From Pseudomonas rhizosphaerae (GTDB lineage Bacteria; Pseudomonadota; Gammaproteobacteria; Pseudomonadales; Pseudomonadaceae): DNA of 64,000 bases. Below the pieces are notes generated by a model, which saw nothing but the letters and a program-made list of their open reading frames with translations, was not told the origin of the DNA and did no database searches. Both the position numbers and the translations under genes were made by a program. Below, piece after piece: positions 27,971-37,843 of this stretch. Location: the NCBI RefSeq assembly GCF_000761155.1, contig NZ_CP009533.1:2985001-3049000 (forward strand). Direction: 5' to 3'. Numbering within the stretch: the first letter of the stretch is position 1; every line of letters begins with the position of its first letter.

Positions 27971-28093
27971 GCCACTGCGGGCGCGTGAAAAAAAGTGTGG
28001 CAGCCACCCCATCGTCGAGCGCGAGGCGTCTAGTCTGAAAACAGAAGGCCTGTTTCAGAAGTGATCCACTGTCGTACTCAAGCGGGTGCTGCC

Positions 28094-28564
28094 ATGCCAA
28101 GTCTCGTTCTTCTGTTGTGGTTTACCCTGTGTGCCGAACAGGACATCCGCCATCGGCGCATCGCCGACACACTGACCGTTGGCGCAGGGGTGCTGGCGCT
28201 GGTGTGCCTTTTCTCCACTGGGCACACCTGGATCGGCTCGAGCATGGTCGAGGCGGCAGCGGCACTGGTGCTGAGCATGGCTCTGACCCTGCCGGGCTAC
28301 CTCAATGGCCGGCTGAGCTGTGGCGAGGTCAAGCTGCTCTGGGCGCTGGCCCTGGCGTCAGACAGCAGCCACCTGATCGGAACTCTGATCGGCGGCATCA
28401 TCGCCCTGGTGTTGTGGGTGTTCGTCACACCCTTGATCTGGCAGCGCCTGAGCATTCGCTATCGGCGCAAGGCGGTCTACCTGGACCCAAATGCGGCGAC
28501 GGTGCTGCCGCTCACTCCCTTCCTGCTCGCTGGATTCGTGCTGACCCTGTTCTGGTTGAGCTGA
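28094..28564 (+). CDS. A24 prepilin-peptidase-like membrane protein with altered catalytic motif
   Basis: A 156-residue membrane protein with about five helices, the size of CpaA/TadV-type prepilin peptidases. The first catalytic region is EQDIRHRRIAD (Asp17). The second, normally G-D-x-K, reads CGEVKLLWALAL, so the second aspartate is a glutamate (Glu78). The pattern otherwise fits PF01478. No pilin, ATPase or secretin genes are nearby. Start at ATG 28094 (MPSLVLLLWF); an upstream start at 28061 has no ribosome site. May be inactive or altered. Confidence 0.7.
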   Translation: MPSLVLLLWFTLCAEQDIRHRRIADTLTVGAGVLALVCLFSTGHTWIGSSMVEAAAALVLSMALTLPGYLNGRLSCGEVKLLWALALASDSSHLIGTLIGGIIALVLWVFVTPLIWQRLSIRYRRKAVYLDPNAATVLPLTPFLLAGFVLTLFWLS

Positions 28565-28572
28565 CGACACGC

Positions 28573-30981
28573 TCAGTCGACGACGGTCAATTCGACCCTG
28601 GCCGTCTGCCCTGCTTCATCCAGCACACTGACCTGATAACGTCCCGTGCGCTCGAACACGGCGTTCAGACTGCCGTCGTCGGCGAGTTGCTCCTGGGGCG
28701 CGCCATTGATGAACCACCACCGCAAGCCTTGCCCGCCGAGCGTGGCGAGGTGCAGCCGCAAGGGACCGCTGTGGGGCGTTGGATGGCGCAGGCGATCGCC
28801 ACTGCGTGCTCCGACGATCGATAGCGGCGCCATGGCCGGCAAGGGCGGCGCGGGGCACTCAGGGTCTTCATCTGGCAATCGTAGTGCGCGGTGCTCGGCC
28901 TTGGGTAGCCAAGGTTCAAGGGCAGCAGGCCAGAGTGCGATGGATCTTGCCTGAGCACCAGGGCAAGAGACGCTCGCACGTAGCCCGCGGGGCGAAAGCC
29001 AGACCTGCTCCAGCAGACCCGTCCCAAGTGGCTGATCCAGTGCCTGCAAGGTGGGCGGGACGGTGTTGTCCAGGGTCCAGGCAAAGCGCTGGCGGCGGCA
29101 GTTGGGGTCGCCGCGATCCAGCGGCTGGCCCAGGGGCCAGCAGATCGCAGCCACGCCGACGCTGGACGGTACGGGCTGGATGGGCGCAGCGATAGCCCGC
29201 TGCGTGTCGCGGTTGCTTAGCACATCGTGTACCTGCAGCATCAAGGGTGCGGCCGAGGCCAGGCCGAACTGGCCGGGTACCGGAGTGCCATCGGGCCGAC
29301 CGATCCACACCCCGACCAGATAACGGGGCCCCACGCCGATCGACCAGGCGTCCCGGAAGCCATAACTGGTACCGGTCTTCCAGGCCAATGCCGGACGCTG
29401 GACGAGGTTGGCGTGCAGGTCTTGATCGGGCCGCGCCTGACCGCTGAGGATGCGCCGCACGATCCAGGCCGCGCCGGCCGACATCATGGGCCGCTCGTGC
29501 AGTCCATCCTGCGGCTGCCAGCGCAGCGCAGCGCTGTTGCCGCCTCGCGCGAATGCGCTGTAGCCGGCCACCAGATCGTCGAGCCGGCTGCCCACGCCAC
29601 CCAGGATCATCGCCAGATTGGGCTCGGCGGCCAGAGGCCAGCTCAGGTTCAGGCCACCGTTGCGCAACTGCGCAGCGAAGCGCCTGGGGCCCAAGGCTTC
29701 GAGCAACTGCACGGCGGGCAGGTTGAGCGACAGGGACAACGCCGAGCTGGCTGCAACCGGACCGCTGAACCCTGCGGAGAAATTGCCAGGGCGGTAGTCG
29801 CCGTACCGACGCGGGACATCCTGCAGCAGCGACTCGGAGTGAATCAGGCCCGCATCCATGGCCATGCCATAGAGAAACGGCTTGAGCGTGGAGCCCGGCG
29901 ATCTGACGGCACTGACCATGTCGACATGGCCGAAGCGCCGGGCATCGGCGATGTCGACGGAGCCCAGGTAGGCGCGCACGGCCATGGACTGTGCGTCCAC
30001 CACCAGAATCGCCGCCGATGTGCGTTCGGGCAGGCGCGTGCGCCAGCCCAGCAGCAGGTCTTCCAGACGCCGTTGCAGGCTGGCGTCGATCAAGGTGTGG
30101 ATCAGCGGTGGGCTGTCGCTGCGGTTCAGCCGGCGGGCCAGCAGCGGGGCCAATGCTGGCTCCTGCCGCGGGGCCAGCAACAAAGGCTCTTGTTGCGCTT
30201 CGCGGACCTGCGCGACGGACCACACGCCATAGTCGGCCATGCGTTGCAGCACCTTGTCCCGAGCGGCCTGGGCCCGCTGCGGATGTCGATCCGGGCGCAG
30301 GCGGCTGGGCGCCTGGGGCAGTACTGCCAGCAAGGCGGCTTCGCTGCGGGTGATATGCGCCGGTGACTTGCCCAGATAGGCCCAACTGGCCGCTGCCACG
30401 CCTTGCAAAGTGCCACCGAACGGCGCGCGATCCAGGTACAGCGTCAGGATCTGCGTCTTGCTCAGGTGCCACTCCAGCTGCACGGTGCGCCATAACTGCC
30501 GCAGCTTGCCGGACAAGGTCCGCGAGTGTGGATCGAGCAGCCGTGCGACCTGCATCGACAGCGTACTGCCGCCGGACAGCACTCGCCCACCGCTGAGGTT
30601 GAGCCACGCTGCGCGGGCAAGCGCCAGCGGATTGATGCCGGGATGCTGATAGAACCAGCGGTCCTCATAGGTCAGCAAGGCTTCGAGGTAATAAGGCGAA
30701 ACCTGCTCGAGGCTGACCGGATAGCGCCATACGCCTTCGGCATCGGCAAAACGCCACAGCGGTGTGCCGTCCTCGGCGAGCACCACGCGCGCGAGGTCAT
30801 CGCCAGGCAGCGGCAGCGGCCAGAGGCGGTCGGCCAGCCACAAGACCAATACCGGCACACAAAGCGCCAGCAGCGCGCGACGGATGAACCTGCATCGATG
30901 CGACTTTGCCAAAACGAGAACGCGGCGAATCAAGGGCGCCGACCTTGCAGGCGCTGTCGGGAACTTGATTCGTGGGTGCAT
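28573..30981 (-). CDS. pbpC: Penicillin-binding protein 1C
   Basis: A 802-residue class A-type PBP. After one N-terminal membrane helix (LLALCVPVLVLWL) comes a GT51 glycosyltransferase (YEDRWFYQHPGINP, GGSTLSMQVARLL), a transpeptidase with SPGSTLKP (S-x2-K) and WKTGTSYGFRD (KTG), and a C-terminal BiPBP_C domain ending RVELTVVD. Aligns along its length with E. coli PbpC. The start is uncertain: ATG 30981 lacks a strong ribosome site; GTG 30996 is the alternative. In many bacteria pbpC is paired with the YfhM macroglobulin gene, as nearly here. Confidence 0.92.
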   Translation of the reverse strand: MHPRIKFPTAPARSAPLIRRVLVLAKSHRCRFIRRALLALCVPVLVLWLADRLWPLPLPGDDLARVVLAEDGTPLWRFADAEGVWRYPVSLEQVSPYYLEALLTYEDRWFYQHPGINPLALARAAWLNLSGGRVLSGGSTLSMQVARLLDPHSRTLSGKLRQLWRTVQLEWHLSKTQILTLYLDRAPFGGTLQGVAAASWAYLGKSPAHITRSEAALLAVLPQAPSRLRPDRHPQRAQAARDKVLQRMADYGVWSVAQVREAQQEPLLLAPRQEPALAPLLARRLNRSDSPPLIHTLIDASLQRRLEDLLLGWRTRLPERTSAAILVVDAQSMAVRAYLGSVDIADARRFGHVDMVSAVRSPGSTLKPFLYGMAMDAGLIHSESLLQDVPRRYGDYRPGNFSAGFSGPVAASSALSLSLNLPAVQLLEALGPRRFAAQLRNGGLNLSWPLAAEPNLAMILGGVGSRLDDLVAGYSAFARGGNSAALRWQPQDGLHERPMMSAGAAWIVRRILSGQARPDQDLHANLVQRPALAWKTGTSYGFRDAWSIGVGPRYLVGVWIGRPDGTPVPGQFGLASAAPLMLQVHDVLSNRDTQRAIAAPIQPVPSSVGVAAICWPLGQPLDRGDPNCRRQRFAWTLDNTVPPTLQALDQPLGTGLLEQVWLSPRGLRASVSCPGAQARSIALWPAALEPWLPKAEHRALRLPDEDPECPAPPLPAMAPLSIVGARSGDRLRHPTPHSGPLRLHLATLGGQGLRWWFINGAPQEQLADDGSLNAVFERTGRYQVSVLDEAGQTARVELTVVD

Positions 30982-31034
30982 GGCCAAAGGGGGCACAATG
31001 GCATGAATGCCACTAACCGAATCAGGACGCGACT

Positions 31035-31328
31035 ATGCATGTAGAAGGCTTTTTCGAGTGGTTGGGACAGGCCCTGGGCGCCATCATCCGCTGGGTAGTG
31101 GACAGCCTGAGCTGGTTGTTCAGCCTGCTCGGCAACGCAGGAGGCAACTTCGTCGACGGCCTGTCACGGACCTTGGGCATGGACACCAACATCGTCACCA
31201 TCGCGGCCCTGATCGTGGGCCTGCTGTTCCTGTACTCCGCGGTCCGGGCGTTCATGCGTGCATCGATCATCATGGGTGTCATCTGGGCCGTGCTGGGCCT
31301 GTGGTTGTTGAGCTGGATCATTCAATAG
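31035..31328 (+). CDS. Small predicted membrane protein, 97 residues
   Basis: Starts MHVEGFFEWLGQALGAIIRW; an amphipathic/hydrophobic N-terminal region and two C-terminal membrane segments (IVTIAALIVGLLFLYSAV and ASIIMGVIWAVLGLWLLSW). AGGACG precedes the ATG. No recognised domain. It sits on the plus strand between pbpC and the macroglobulin gene, divergent from the first and convergent with the second. Confidence 0.7.
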   Translation: MHVEGFFEWLGQALGAIIRWVVDSLSWLFSLLGNAGGNFVDGLSRTLGMDTNIVTIAALIVGLLFLYSAVRAFMRASIIMGVIWAVLGLWLLSWIIQ

Positions 31329-31342
31329 CGCCGGTAGCGCAC

Positions 31343-31371
31343 GGCAGGGGCAACCATCGGCTGCCCCTGCC
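31343..31371. terminator. Stem-loop between convergent genes
   Basis: GGCAGGGGCA-N9-TGCCCCTGCC, a perfect 10-bp stem, between the small membrane protein and the macroglobulin gene. No T-tract on either side, so terminator function for both strands is likely but not certain. Confidence 0.55.
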
Positions 31372-31376
31372 GGGCC

Positions 31377-34300
31377 TTACCGGGGCCTTACCGTAAGGTC
31401 CGAAGGAGTGGCGCCGACCGCCTGCCAGTTGGGCCGGTACATCGACTCCACCTGGGGTGGCGGCACCTTATAGGTACCCGGCGTCACGGCACGGGCCAGG
31501 TACAACAAGTGTGTGCTGCCGTAGCCCTCGAGCTTGAGCGCGGCCACGTAGCGGTCATCGCGAAACTCCTGATGCTGCAAACTGGCATTCTGCATCGATT
31601 CACGCCACTGCCTGACGTTGCTGCCGGCGCTGTCCAGGCTGGCGGCGCTTTGCGCCAGATTCTGGTTCTCGATTTCCAGGCCAGCGGGCAGCAGATCCAC
31701 CACCAGCGCATCGGGTACACGCTGCTTGGCGCTTACCGCCAGATGCACCAGCACCAGATCACCGCTTTTCAGGGTATCGAGCTTGAGCGGTTCGCCGTCC
31801 AAGCCCAGGTATTGGCGACGGATCGAGAGCGTGTCGGCGTGCAGTGCCGGAGGCCGAACCGGGTAGCCCGACAGGGTCAGCTGCTGGTACAGCGGCTGCT
31901 GCGCCTCACTGCTGACGGTGAGCGACTCGGACAGCGCGCTGCCGGCCAGTTTCAGGGCTGGCTGGGTGTCGCTCAGCTGATGACTTGCGCCGGCACTTTG
32001 CAGCTGGGCGGTCCAGGGTTGTTGAGGCTTCGCCAGGGCGTTGCGACCGGCCAGATAGACCGCGTTGCGCTCCTGGGTCGACAGCCAGCTGCTGCTGGCG
32101 AGCAGGTCCGAAAGAGTGAACAGGCGTTGTTCGAGTGTCGGCTTGCTCAGCTCGTTTTCCTGCAGCAAGGCGAGCACCAAGGCCTGATCCCGTAGCGGGC
32201 TGCCATAGTCGCCAAGCCACTCGTTGTCACTGCGGCCCGCCGCTAGCCCGGCTTGCAAGGCTTGGTCGGCACGGGGCTGGTCACCCATTTTCTGCAGGGC
32301 AATGGCCAGTTGCACGAGGGGCAGGCCCGAGCGTGCATCGGTGCGCCGTTCGAACAGGCTGCGCAACGCGCCCAGTGGCGCCTGTTGACTGCGTGCAAGC
32401 ACCAGACCCGCGTAAGCCTGGACAGCAAAGCGGGTGTGTTCCAGGTTGTCGCTGTAGTCAGCCTCGATCAGGTCCCGCTCCTGCAGGTAGCGCAGCAGTC
32501 GCTCGCCCGCCTTCTTCAAGGGCTCTGGGGGTACGGCGTAGCCTTGATCGCGGGCGCGCAGCAGGAAGTCGGTCACATAGGCCGTCAGCCAGTACTCTTC
32601 TTCGCCCTCCGCGCTCCACAAGCCGAAACTGCCGTTGTAGCGCTGCATGCCCAGCAGCCGCTCGATGCCGACTTCCATCTTGCGCTTGCGCTCGGCATCC
32701 GTGTCGCCCCCCACGCCCAGCTTCTCCAGGCTGGCGGCATCGGAATACAGCGACGGGTACAGGCCGCTGACGGTTTGCTCCAGGCAGCCGTAAGGATATG
32801 CCCTGAGCGCCTTGATCTGCTCACCGATGTTGAGCGGCGGTCGGCTCGACAGCGTCAGCAGGGCCTCACGCCCTGCGGGTTCGAAGGGCGATAGGGCACC
32901 GGCAGGCAGCGTCCAGGGTTGTTGGTCCTTGAGCACGCTGCGCAGATGACTGACCAGCGCCGGATAAGGGGGACGCACGCCCAGGGTCCAGTTGCGGGCA
33001 ATGGGCGGCAGGGTTTCGCCGGGCAGGTCGATGCCATCGATCAGCACTTTGATGTGCCCCTGGCCCAACCCGCCTGAGGCTTGCACCTGCACGTACAGCG
33101 TCTGACGCTCGCCCTTGGCCAACTGCAACTGCTTACGGGGGGCGTCCACCAGGGTCAACGGGCCTTCGGTATTCAACTGCACGGTCAGGGTCTGTGCACG
33201 TTCGGTCAGGTTGGTGACGTCGAGCGCGATACGAGCCTGGTCGCCCCCTGCAAGGAAGCGTGGCGCAGACAGCTCCGCAACCAACGGCGCGGCGACGACG
33301 GTCTTGGCCTCGGCCATGCCGAAGCGGTCCTCGGTCCAGGCTTGCGCCATCAGGCGCAGCTCGCCGTTGAAGTCGGGGATATCGACGGTCAGTTGCCCTT
33401 CGCCTCGTTCGTCTAGCGTCACGGGGGTGCTTTGCAGGGCGACGATGTTGACGCTGGTCGGCGGGCGCTTACCGCCCTTGGCCAAGTCAGCCGCATCGCC
33501 CCCGAAAGCCAGGCTGGCCAGTCGCCCCTGCCCCGCTTCGATCAACTGGCCATAGATGTCCAACTGGTCGGCACCGTAGCCCTTGCGACCGAACAATGCG
33601 GCGAAGGGATCGGGTGTGGCGTATTGAGTGATATTGAGGATGCCCACGTCCACTGCGGCCAGCAGCACATGGGCCTGACGCGGGATGCTGCCGTCGCTGT
33701 TGCGCGCCTGCACCTTGACCGTGAGCGGCTGCTGGGGACGCATGGTAGCGGGCGCGTCGAGCGTCAGCGCCAGCTTGCGTGCGGCGCGATCGAGCGGCAG
33801 GTGCAGCAGGCCGACCGCGCGCTTGGGGGTGACGTTGGCCTTGCGCTCGCCAGGACGAATCACCAGCGCGCTGATGTAGAGATCATGCCGGGCCCATTTC
33901 GGATCGACCTTGATGTCGAAGGTCTTGCCCTCGGCGGGCACGTCGATCTCCTGCCACCACAAGGGGCCTTCTGCAGACTCCACCAGCAGATAGCCGTTAC
34001 CGGCGGCCGGTGGCGTCACCGTTACCCTGGCGGTGTCGCCGTCACCGTAGTGGGGCTTGTCAAGTGCCAGCTTGACCTGGTCCGGGCGTACCGCGCCGCC
34101 TTCGGTGTTGTCCTGCCAACTGTAGCCGGCCCAGAAGCGCAGGCTGCTGACCAGACCGGTTTGTGGATCCTCGACCTCGACGCGATAGGGCCCCCACTCC
34201 ACCGGGAAACTGACCTTGGCGGTGGTGCCCTCGGCGACCGAGAGCGTTTCTTCGCTGAGGTTCAGGTATTTCTCGTTGTAGTTGTAGCTCCAGCCGTCGC

Positions 34301-36281
34301 TCTCGGAGTAGTTCCAGTAATAGTCGCGGCGCTCGCGCACCAGCCGTACCTTGAGGGCATCGGCAGCCAGCTTGTGACCCTGAGCGTCGGCCACCAGCAC
34401 CTCGAACTCGGCCGGGCCATCACCGTCGACGTTCTCGCCGTCGAACATACCGCGGACGCCCGGCAGACGATCCGCAGGCCAGACCGGTTGCACCAGCCGA
34501 CGGGTGATGGGCCGGCCGCCGGACTCCTGCAGGCTGGCTTGCAGCACCACTTGCAGCGGTGACCTGGCTTCGCTCCAGCGGCTGTCGATGGCGAGGTTCG
34601 TCTTGCCCTGCGCATCGAGGGTGGCTTCGTCGAGCTCCAGGTCCTGGCTCAGTTCGCCTTCGGTCAGCGAACCGAACTGGAAACCGGGCAGCGCGGGCAC
34701 GGCCTCGCGCAGGGGGCGCACGTAGACCTGGCCGCTCAGCCGATTGCCTGAAGCCGGTGCGCCGTAGAGGTAGCGGCCGGTCACGTCGACATTCAGCGCA
34801 TCGGCAGGCGCAATGGGCATGTCCTGGCCTTTGAGCTCCAGCGCCATGCGCTCGGGGAGGAAGTCTTCTACCTGAAACTCGTAGACCTGGGGCTTGCCGT
34901 CGCCCAGGTCGAGCAACAATTGCCAGCGTCCGGTCGGTGCTTCGCCGGCCAGTGGCAATTGATACCGATACAAACCCGACTCGTCAGGCTGCCAGACGAA
35001 TTTGCGGCTGAGCTGGTCGTCCGGGCGGCGGACCTCGACGTTCACCGGTTGCGGCTTGACCGGGTGCCCGTCGTTGTCACGCAACAAAGCATTGAGCAGC
35101 ACGGTTTCGCCGGGACGGTAGAGGTCGCGCGGGCCGAAGACGAAAAACTGCAATGGATGTGCCTTGGGCCCGGCGATGTCGAACTCGGCCAGATCGAGGG
35201 CTGCGGTGTTCAGGCGCAGCAAACTGGTCTGCTCGCCCAAGTGTGCCAGCAGCACCTCGGCTTTCACCGGCGAGGGCAGTTCAGCGTGGCCGGCGGCGTC
35301 GGTCTTGCCTTCGCCGATGACCCGGCCCTTGCCGTCAAGCAGTTGCAGGCTGACGTCGGCCAGGGCCTTGCCGCCTTCCAGGGCTTGGGTAAAGACATCC
35401 ATGCGGTCGGCGTAGCGATGCACGGACAGACCGATGTCGCTCAGCGTGAAGAGCGTCGCCGGTTGGGCGTAGTCGTAGGTGCCCGAGGCGCGCATCACCG
35501 CCAGATAGACACCCGGTTGCTGCAACGGCTCGATGCCGGCGATGGGCAGCAGCAGAGTCTCGCGGGTGTTGCGCGCAGGATCGAGATCGAAGCGACCGCC
35601 GTAGACCAGTTCGGCCATGGGCAACAGCTCGCGGGATTCATAGCTTTGCAGGCTGCTGTTGCGGCCCCAGCGACTGAGAAACGCCGGCAGCTGCTCGGGC
35701 CGTATACGGAAGAATTCGACATCGACCTTGTCGACGTTCAAGGCAATCACCGGCAAGCCTTCGGCCAGGCGAGTCGGCAACAGCGAGCCGCGGCTGGCAA
35801 AACCCACGGTGGGCTGCAGGTCCTGGGTTTCCAGACGGCTGGTGTAAGAGGTGGCCAAGGTGGTGCGGTTCACGGAAAGCAGGCCGGCATCCACCGTCAG
35901 CACCAGTTTGCGCTTGGGCTCCAGATGGCGAAAGCGCAGCTCCATGAAGTTGTCGGACAGCTCCCAGGCGCCATCCAGCTTGCCACGGGTGCTGTCGACC
36001 AGGTGCACCTTGTCGGCGAAGTTCTGCTGGGGATCCAGTGGTGCGCTGAAGGTCAGCGAAAGGGTGCTGGCGCCGTCGAGCTGGATTTCGGAGGCATCGG
36101 CGACGGTCAACTCGCGGCCTTCGTAGCGCTTCGCCAACGCCGGCAGATCGACGACGGCTCCAGGGTTGGCCGTAGCCGTTGCGGCCACTGGCGGCGATGG
36201 TTCGACGGGTTTTTCCGCGGTCGATGAATCGCACCCGCCGAGCAGGGCCAGGGCGCAGGCCAGAAACAGTCCTTTGTTCAA
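31377..36281 (-). CDS. Alpha-2-macroglobulin family lipoprotein (YfhM/ECAM-like)
   Basis: A 1634-residue lipoprotein. The translational start is a TTG at 36281 after AGGTA, giving NKGLFLACALALLGGC with the lipobox cysteine at about residue 16. MG-type domains follow (e.g. FVFGPRDLYRPGETVLLNAL), then the thioester motif YGCLEQTVSGLYPSLY at about residue 1165, so the protease-trapping chemistry is retained, unlike the MagD/YfaS type. Expected in the periplasm, linked to the envelope, trapping invading proteases; PBP1C nearby repairs the wall. About the usual length (E. coli 1653). Confidence 0.92.
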   Translation of the reverse strand: MNKGLFLACALALLGGCDSSTAEKPVEPSPPVAATATANPGAVVDLPALAKRYEGRELTVADASEIQLDGASTLSLTFSAPLDPQQNFADKVHLVDSTRGKLDGAWELSDNFMELRFRHLEPKRKLVLTVDAGLLSVNRTTLATSYTSRLETQDLQPTVGFASRGSLLPTRLAEGLPVIALNVDKVDVEFFRIRPEQLPAFLSRWGRNSSLQSYESRELLPMAELVYGGRFDLDPARNTRETLLLPIAGIEPLQQPGVYLAVMRASGTYDYAQPATLFTLSDIGLSVHRYADRMDVFTQALEGGKALADVSLQLLDGKGRVIGEGKTDAAGHAELPSPVKAEVLLAHLGEQTSLLRLNTAALDLAEFDIAGPKAHPLQFFVFGPRDLYRPGETVLLNALLRDNDGHPVKPQPVNVEVRRPDDQLSRKFVWQPDESGLYRYQLPLAGEAPTGRWQLLLDLGDGKPQVYEFQVEDFLPERMALELKGQDMPIAPADALNVDVTGRYLYGAPASGNRLSGQVYVRPLREAVPALPGFQFGSLTEGELSQDLELDEATLDAQGKTNLAIDSRWSEARSPLQVVLQASLQESGGRPITRRLVQPVWPADRLPGVRGMFDGENVDGDGPAEFEVLVADAQGHKLAADALKVRLVRERRDYYWNYSESDGWSYNYNEKYLNLSEETLSVAEGTTAKVSFPVEWGPYRVEVEDPQTGLVSSLRFWAGYSWQDNTEGGAVRPDQVKLALDKPHYGDGDTARVTVTPPAAGNGYLLVESAEGPLWWQEIDVPAEGKTFDIKVDPKWARHDLYISALVIRPGERKANVTPKRAVGLLHLPLDRAARKLALTLDAPATMRPQQPLTVKVQARNSDGSIPRQAHVLLAAVDVGILNITQYATPDPFAALFGRKGYGADQLDIYGQLIEAGQGRLASLAFGGDAADLAKGGKRPPTSVNIVALQSTPVTLDERGEGQLTVDIPDFNGELRLMAQAWTEDRFGMAEAKTVVAAPLVAELSAPRFLAGGDQARIALDVTNLTERAQTLTVQLNTEGPLTLVDAPRKQLQLAKGERQTLYVQVQASGGLGQGHIKVLIDGIDLPGETLPPIARNWTLGVRPPYPALVSHLRSVLKDQQPWTLPAGALSPFEPAGREALLTLSSRPPLNIGEQIKALRAYPYGCLEQTVSGLYPSLYSDAASLEKLGVGGDTDAERKRKMEVGIERLLGMQRYNGSFGLWSAEGEEEYWLTAYVTDFLLRARDQGYAVPPEPLKKAGERLLRYLQERDLIEADYSDNLEHTRFAVQAYAGLVLARSQQAPLGALRSLFERRTDARSGLPLVQLAIALQKMGDQPRADQALQAGLAAGRSDNEWLGDYGSPLRDQALVLALLQENELSKPTLEQRLFTLSDLLASSSWLSTQERNAVYLAGRNALAKPQQPWTAQLQSAGASHQLSDTQPALKLAGSALSESLTVSSEAQQPLYQQLTLSGYPVRPPALHADTLSIRRQYLGLDGEPLKLDTLKSGDLVLVHLAVSAKQRVPDALVVDLLPAGLEIENQNLAQSAASLDSAGSNVRQWRESMQNASLQHQEFRDDRYVAALKLEGYGSTHLLYLARAVTPGTYKVPPPQVESMYRPNWQAVGATPSDLTVRPR

Positions 36282-36425
36282 TGTGAAGTACCTGGGGCAG
36301 TGAAAAGCAAGGCTGAGAATATATATCAATATTGACGTTTTCGTAGGCAGGGTTACCGGTTGAGACAACTGTGCCGCGGTGTTGCGGCTGTGGGCTACAA
36401 TCGCCGCCCTGACGACGGAGCTTGC

Positions 36426-37763
36426 ATGTCCACCCTCATTACCGACTGGCGCCATCGCCCGACCCACAAGCGCGTCTGGGCCCTGGCCGCGCCGATGATT
36501 CTGTCCAACCTGTCAGTGCCGCTAGTGACGCTGGTGGACAGCGCCGTGATCGGCCATCTGCCCCATGCCCACCAGTTGGGCGCAGTGGCCGTAGGTGGCA
36601 GCCTGTTCACGTTCATGGTGTCGCTGATGAGCTTCCTGCGAATGGGCACCACGGGGTTTGCCGCGCAGGCGGCCGGGCGCCGAGACGGTAATGCGTTGCG
36701 CCAGATCCTGGTGCAGGGCCTGGGCCTGGGACTGTTGTTTTCCCTGCTGCTGTCGATGCTGGCCCTGCCCTTCAGCCACCTTGCCCTGAGCTTCATGTCG
36801 CCGTCGGCTGCACTGGAGCAAGCCACCCACGACTTTTTCCAGACACGCCTGTTGGGGCTGCCCGCCGCCCTGGCCAGCTACGCCTTGATCGGCTGGTTCC
36901 TTGGCACTCAGAACGCACGCGCGCCCTTGCAACTATTGCTGACCACCAACCTGGTCAACATTGCCCTGAACCTGTGGTTCGTGCTCGGCCTGGACTGGGG
37001 CGTCGTAGGCTCGGCGCGCGCGTCGGTCATTGCCGAATGGGTCGGCGCCCTGCTCGGCCTGAGCCTCACCCGCCCATCCCTGCGCGCCTATCCGGGGCAT
37101 CTGCTGTGGACGGCGCTCAAGGCATGGCGCAACTGGCAGCCGCTGCTGGGCGTAAACCGCGATATCTTCCTGCGCAGCCTGGCGTTGTCCGGGGTCTTTC
37201 TGCTGATCACCCTCCAGGGCGCCCGTTTCGGCGACGCCACCGTGGCCGCCAATGCGCTGCTGCTCAATGGCCTGTTGATAACTGCTTATGCGCTCGACGG
37301 CCTGGCCCATGCGGTCGAAGCGTTGTGCGGCCATGCCATCGGTGCACGCGATCGGCAAACGCTGCGCCGCTCGATGGTGGTGGCCTTCGGTTGGTCGTTG
37401 ATTGCCAGCAGCGGGTTTGCCGTGCTGTTTCTGCTCGGTGGGCATGTGTTCGTCAACCTGCAGACCGACATCCCCAGTGTCCGCGACGCGGCCTATCCGT
37501 TCCTGCCCTACCTGGCGGTGCTGCCGCTGATTGCGGTGGGGAGCTATCTGCTGGACGGCCTGTTCATTGGTGCAACGCGGGCACGGGAGATGCGCAACGC
37601 GATGCTGGTCAGTGTGGCGGTGATGGTGCCGATTGGCTGGTTGAGCGCGGCGCTAGGGAATCATGGCCTGTGGATGAGTTTTCTGCTGTTCATGGCGCTG
37701 CGTGCGGCGACGCTGGGGTGGACGGCGTGGCGGTTGCAGCGGCGGGATGAGTGGGTGTCTTAG
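36426..37763 (+). CDS. MATE-family efflux transporter (DinF-like)
   Basis: A 445-residue, 12-helix MATE transporter. RPTHKRVWALAAPMILSNLS with TLVDSAVIGHL near the N-terminus and GTTGFAAQAAGRRDGNALR are DinF-branch motifs. GGAG lies six bases before ATG 36426; the frame is open 66 bases further upstream but without homology. I see no LexA box in the upstream gap, so SOS control as in E. coli dinF is not supported. Substrate unknown. Confidence 0.87.
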   Translation: MSTLITDWRHRPTHKRVWALAAPMILSNLSVPLVTLVDSAVIGHLPHAHQLGAVAVGGSLFTFMVSLMSFLRMGTTGFAAQAAGRRDGNALRQILVQGLGLGLLFSLLLSMLALPFSHLALSFMSPSAALEQATHDFFQTRLLGLPAALASYALIGWFLGTQNARAPLQLLLTTNLVNIALNLWFVLGLDWGVVGSARASVIAEWVGALLGLSLTRPSLRAYPGHLLWTALKAWRNWQPLLGVNRDIFLRSLALSGVFLLITLQGARFGDATVAANALLLNGLLITAYALDGLAHAVEALCGHAIGARDRQTLRRSMVVAFGWSLIASSGFAVLFLLGGHVFVNLQTDIPSVRDAAYPFLPYLAVLPLIAVGSYLLDGLFIGATRAREMRNAMLVSVAVMVPIGWLSAALGNHGLWMSFLLFMALRAATLGWTAWRLQRRDEWVS

Positions 37764-37780
37764 TTACGTGTGGTTTGTCA

Positions 37781-37813
37781 GGGCCCTTTCGCGGGTAGAA
37801 CCCGCTCCCACAG
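37781..37813 (+). repeat. REP element, type A
   Basis: Stem GCGGGT-AGA-ACCCGC followed by TCCCACAG. Same family as the element at 6607, with a compensating base-pair change in the stem. Between the convergent MATE and esterase genes. Confidence 0.8.
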
Positions 37814-37843
37814 AAAGCGCTGTTCCACAGGGGACCCTCCCTT

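Noticed and set aside
36282-36425. LexA (SOS) box for the DinF-like MATE gene
   Set aside because: No CTG-N10-CAG site at a useful position; the gap shows only an AT-rich patch that likely serves the macroglobulin gene.
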